A stretch of 64,000 nucleotides of DNA from positions 4,729,778-4,793,777 of the forward strand of contig RSEF01000026.1 of the NCBI GenBank assembly GCA_003993805.1, given 5' to 3'. Every line of letters begins with the position of its first letter. Position 1 is the first letter of the stretch. Under the pieces are notes generated by a model that did no database searches, was not told the DNA's origin, and was given only the letters and a program-made list of their open reading frames with translations. Source of the DNA: Himantopus leucocephalus (lineage: Eukaryota > Chordata > Aves > Charadriiformes > Recurvirostridae). The position numbers and the translations under genes were made by a program. This document shows, piece after piece, positions 60,437 through 64,000 of the stretch.

Positions 60437-60470
60437 TTTCTTATCGCATAGTCATCTATTGAAAATTCAT
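60437..60470 (-). promoter_or_regulatory. TSHB: TSHB Pit-1/GATA2 composite element
   Basis: The minus strand reads ATGAATTTTCAATAGATG, then seven bases, then GATAAGAAAGCAGCA. This matches my memory of the mammalian TSHB proximal element (Pit-1 site next to a GATA2 site, about -130 to -90), including the seven-base spacing. Only the spacer differs. It specifies thyrotrope expression through cooperative binding of POU1F1 and GATA2. Confidence 0.85.
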
Positions 60471-61778
60471 ACTGAACCACAAAGCAAATGTGATAGGAAC
60501 AAATGTGTCCATAATATCCTAACCTGGAAACTGGAGCTGGAAATCTAATTATTTTAACAGTCATTCTCTTCTCAGGCTTTTAAACTAACCACTGCTTTAA
60601 AAAAAGTTATCATTGAATAATTTAATTGCTACATAGGACAGCAGCTTCATGACAGGAAGGCTAGCATGGAAGTGGAGTCATCCTGAATCACATATGACTA
60701 ATTCTACACCTATGTTTTGCGGAAGTTTAATGAAGTCTGGTTCACTCAGTTTGCTCATTACCAGGCAGGCACAACTGAGAGATGCAGTGCTATACACATA
60801 AAGTAACAAATCTAAAATCAAAGCAATTGCTCTACAGTGTGGCTAGGTACAGCCTGATTTACCTACTCCAACAAAACACTGAGAAGTTACCTGGCCTTGA
60901 ACCTACTGAACAAATACTGAAGCAACAAGCAATTCACTCTGAAATACTAATTGATGGGGGAAAAGCTTTTAAGAAACCACTCCTTGTAGCACAATGAGAA
61001 GCAAAATACTGCGCCATCACCAGTGAAACAGAGATGTCCACAGATGAGGTAAAACACTCGTGTTTAGGGCTTTGTGGAACACCGGGGAGCAGCAAAAGTA
61101 AGAAAGGGTCGAGTCAGCATGCACATCTTGCACTGATTCAGCACAAAGCCACTGTCCTCTACTGCTTCATCAGCCTCCGGCCAGCCTTCTCACTATGCTT
61201 ATTCACTGCAGCTCTGTTAACACCTACCCTTTCCGTTAATCCCCTAGCTGCCATGTGGGCTTCGATCTGATGTATGTCTTATGAAGGTCAACCACATTCT
61301 TGATTTACATAGCTGTAAGAAATATGATAAAGTTGAATTTCAGCTGGTAAACATGGTCACTTTGGGCTGTTGGAGGAGTGATCCAGTCAGTCTCAATTGC
61401 TGTTTAGTTAATTCCTGAATTATACTGTCTCCTTTTCCTGTGGTTTCAGACTAAATTCTGAAATTCCCGGACTAATTCTCCAAGGGGTTTGTTGGAAAAC
61501 GTGATAGACTTCTTGTTCTATTAAGACCAGCCAAATACTTTCTGTTTTCACTGAGTCTTTAATTATGGGTTAATTTCTACCATATAACTCCTCAGGAATT
61601 AAATATAACTCTTTCTGGCTTAAGGACATGAGCAGAGCATTAATTGTACTCTCAGTAACATCTGTCCATCTACACTTGGCAACAGAAGTATAACACTGTT
61701 ACTTTGCTGCTACTCCAATACATTATTTAACTATTTTTTCTGACGTTTTAAATGCAGTTAAACATACAGGCTATATGA

Positions 61779-61870
61779 GTATACACATGCATACACCCAC
61801 ATGTAGATAACGTGTATATATATACACACCCACGCTCATATGTACACATATACACTACATATATATGTAT
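61779..61870. repeat. Imperfect alternating TA/CA microsatellite
   Basis: About 90 bases of mostly alternating purine-pyrimidine sequence (GTATACACATGCATACAC, later TATATATACACAC and ATATATATGTATG). It lies about 1.4 kb upstream of the TSHB promoter. Confidence 0.85.
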
Positions 61871-62823
61871 GGGTTTGGTTGTTTAAAAGTTTAATTATGG
61901 AAAATAATGTTCATTCTTGGAAAAATCTTAGGAGTATTTCAAAGGAGACAATGATCATGAAAGGAAAAGGAAAAAATTCACAAAACTAAATCCTGGAGAG
62001 GACAAGAAGAGCCCAAAATAAGAATAAAAAATGTCATTCGTAAAGCAAGAATATCTCATGTGACCCTTGCATGTATAGCTGAAGTAGGTACAGCTGATTT
62101 TTTTCTCTGAAGTTTTCACAGTGATTTACAAACACAGCTTTGGGCAACTGGAACTATATTTGTGTACACCGGTTCTGACAGGAAGACCCCCACATCCAGG
62201 TTTAAAGTGCCCTCAACATATCCTATATGAATATAGGCAGAGGACATATCAGAGTATGAAGGCACATATCCTTTGCTGCTTCAAAGTGCTAATTTCTCTG
62301 ATTCAAGAAAAATGGGTGTTATGGGGGGTGGGGTATTCAGTTAGGGTAAAAGAGGGTTAAGAATTTGCTTTAAGAGGATTTAGGGAAATGTCTGCAAACA
62401 TCAATAGCAAAGAAAAAAAATTATAACAATGCTTGATAGTCTATCATAGTGAAGGTGAAAAAGAGAATACAAACAGTAAAAACTATAGCAATGAAAAAAA
62501 GGAAAACAAACAACGATCACTGTTAGAAATGAGAAAATGTAGAAGACTCACATGGGAAGCTGGAGACTAGGAAATAAACTTCTGTCAGGGCAGAGGCCAA
62601 CAATAATGTCAAGGGACATTACTAGATGAAGACAAGCTGTTGATGCAGAGTAAGTGCAAAGTCTTCAGTAAGTACATGTGCATTTGAAAATGTAGTGGCT
62701 GAACAACCAACACACATATTTGAAACAAAAGTTATTAAAAAAATTGTATAAGGAATAAATATTTTGAAATCATTAGCTAGCTAATGCTATTTTCAACAAG
62801 TCTTGGAATACTGAGGAAATTTC

Positions 62824-63115
62824 AAAACATTAAGAAAAGTGCTAATATTATCCCAATATTTAAAGAGAGAATGTTGACCTAGGTAACTCTCAGCCAGCTA
62901 GACTGACATCTATCCCTGCTAAATCAGGTAAAATAACAGAAAGCTGATACAGGATTTGAGCAATAAAGAATTAACAGATGAGAACATAATTAATGCCTGT
63001 CAAGATGGTGTTACATAAAATAGGTCATGCCACACAAACCTGATTTCATTCTTTGAGGTGATTACAAATTTCGTTGTTAAGGCAACTACATAGATGCAAT
63101 GTCCTTAGTTCCATC
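62824..63115 (+). mobile_element. Ancient CR1 LINE fragment, RT region
   Basis: Decayed plus-strand CR1. ANIIPIFKE near 62840 resembles the segment before NYRPVSLTS, and RSCHTNLISFFEVIT near 63022 resembles the SCLTNLIAFYD segment of younger CR1. Frameshifts and stops are many. Its order relative to the 10498 fragment agrees with the CR1 reverse transcriptase. Confidence 0.65.
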
Positions 63116-64000
63116 TGTCCAGAGCCCTACTGCCATGAAGATTTAGAGCTATTAGGCAGAGCCCAGTGTGGTGTATGCTGAATGTCGGGAATTATTAATT
63201 ACTGGAGCAGGTAGTATAATTTTAGCAGTGCATTTATTCACTGCAGCATTTTTACCCAGCTTCTGAACGCACTGCAGTGCATTACAGAAGTATCTGATCA
63301 AATATTAAAAATGAAAATTCTGGAAGCACAATAAATTAGTCTGAGTGGACCTTGAGACTAATGTGACTATTGCTGCTCATACTCAGGTCAGCCCCACACT
63401 GATATGGACACAGAACCTCTTGGCTACTACCTTTTCTTTGCTGGCATCACATTAGCCTGCCCATCTGTCAGAGGTGCACTGAACATCACCACAGTGATGT
63501 ACACACTCACATCTCTTCAGTAATTTACACAAACTATTAAGCTGGTAAAAAAAACTTTCCCTTGATTTTCCTTCTGGATGTGACCGTAGAGCTCATTCAG
63601 TACTGACCTCTGTGAACACTTGATGGGAGCGAGATCCCATGACCTACTGGGAGCAGCAAGATAAAAGACTGTAGCGGGACAACAGAGTCCAGTGTGGCAA
63701 TCTATGAGTGCCTGAGGCTTCTTTCATACAGTTCCCTAAAATCCATAGTTAAAAGTCTGATGCTTATGGATACATTTCTTTGGTTGCCCCCCTGCTGACC
63801 TACAGACTATTCAGTGATAGAAATTTTTAATGTGCTTTTACAGCCATCAGCTTTGTAGCCCTGTTCTGGAACAGCCCGTTACACTGTTAATTATTTATCT
63901 TTAACCTTTCTGTTAACTAAACCAATCCATTCATTGACATCAGTTATTTTACACTTTCATTAAGTGAAAGACAGTATGCTGACGTTCTACAAGAAGTGTT

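Larger units (their letters stand above)
60500..64000. other. Distal upstream region of TSHB
   Basis: No exon is recognised. SYCP1 would be expected further to the right on the minus strand, but none of its coiled-coil sequence is visible before the window ends. A microsatellite and an ancient CR1 fragment are listed separately. Confidence 0.5.

Noticed and set aside
60500..64000. Search for SYCP1, the expected next gene
   Set aside because: No coiled-coil exon or matching protein segment seen; the gene probably lies beyond the window.

Overview
This is vertebrate, almost certainly avian, nuclear DNA. Three recognisable protein-coding genes lie in a conserved block: NGF (+ strand, coding exon at 4757-5476), TSPAN2 (+ strand, eight coding exons from 26261 to 48591) and TSHB (- strand, two coding exons between 58282 and 59431). 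The order and relative orientations are those I know for the SYCP1-TSHB-TSPAN2-NGF block of tetrapods, read in the opposite direction. Bird origin is suggested by CR1 LINEs being the only interspersed repeats I recognise, by compact spacing, by several very CpG-rich islands as on bird microchromosomes, and by TSHB being 134 aa, the length I recall for chicken. I cannot name the species.

Layout. 1-4744 is the 5' flank or intron of NGF. NGF's terminal exon carries the complete prepro-NGF. Then comes about 20 kb of non-coding DNA with a cluster of CR1 pieces around a 100-N assembly gap (9.4-10.7 kb) and two CpG islands that belong to no gene I recognise (11.56-12.36 and 22.5-23.25 kb). TSPAN2 begins in a third CpG island (25.7-26.5 kb). 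Its introns hold a long purine microsatellite, an ancient CR1 fragment and a younger CR1. A fourth CpG island (53.4-54.7 kb) lies between the ends of TSPAN2 and TSHB. TSHB has a short 3' UTR and a recognisable pituitary promoter at 60.35-60.47 kb on the minus strand. The last 3.5 kb holds a microsatellite and an ancient CR1 fragment.

The three genes do not form a pathway. NGF is a secreted neurotrophin, TSPAN2 a four-pass membrane organiser enriched in oligodendrocytes, and TSHB the specific subunit of pituitary thyrotropin. The most notable regulatory observation is that the island upstream of TSPAN2 and the island downstream of it each contain a near-consensus CTCF motif, in convergent orientation. 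That could set up a loop isolating TSPAN2 from its tissue-restricted neighbours. I see no prokaryote-like system, CRISPR array, operon or tRNA. Most other open frames, including the long ones in the CpG islands, look like chance reading frames.
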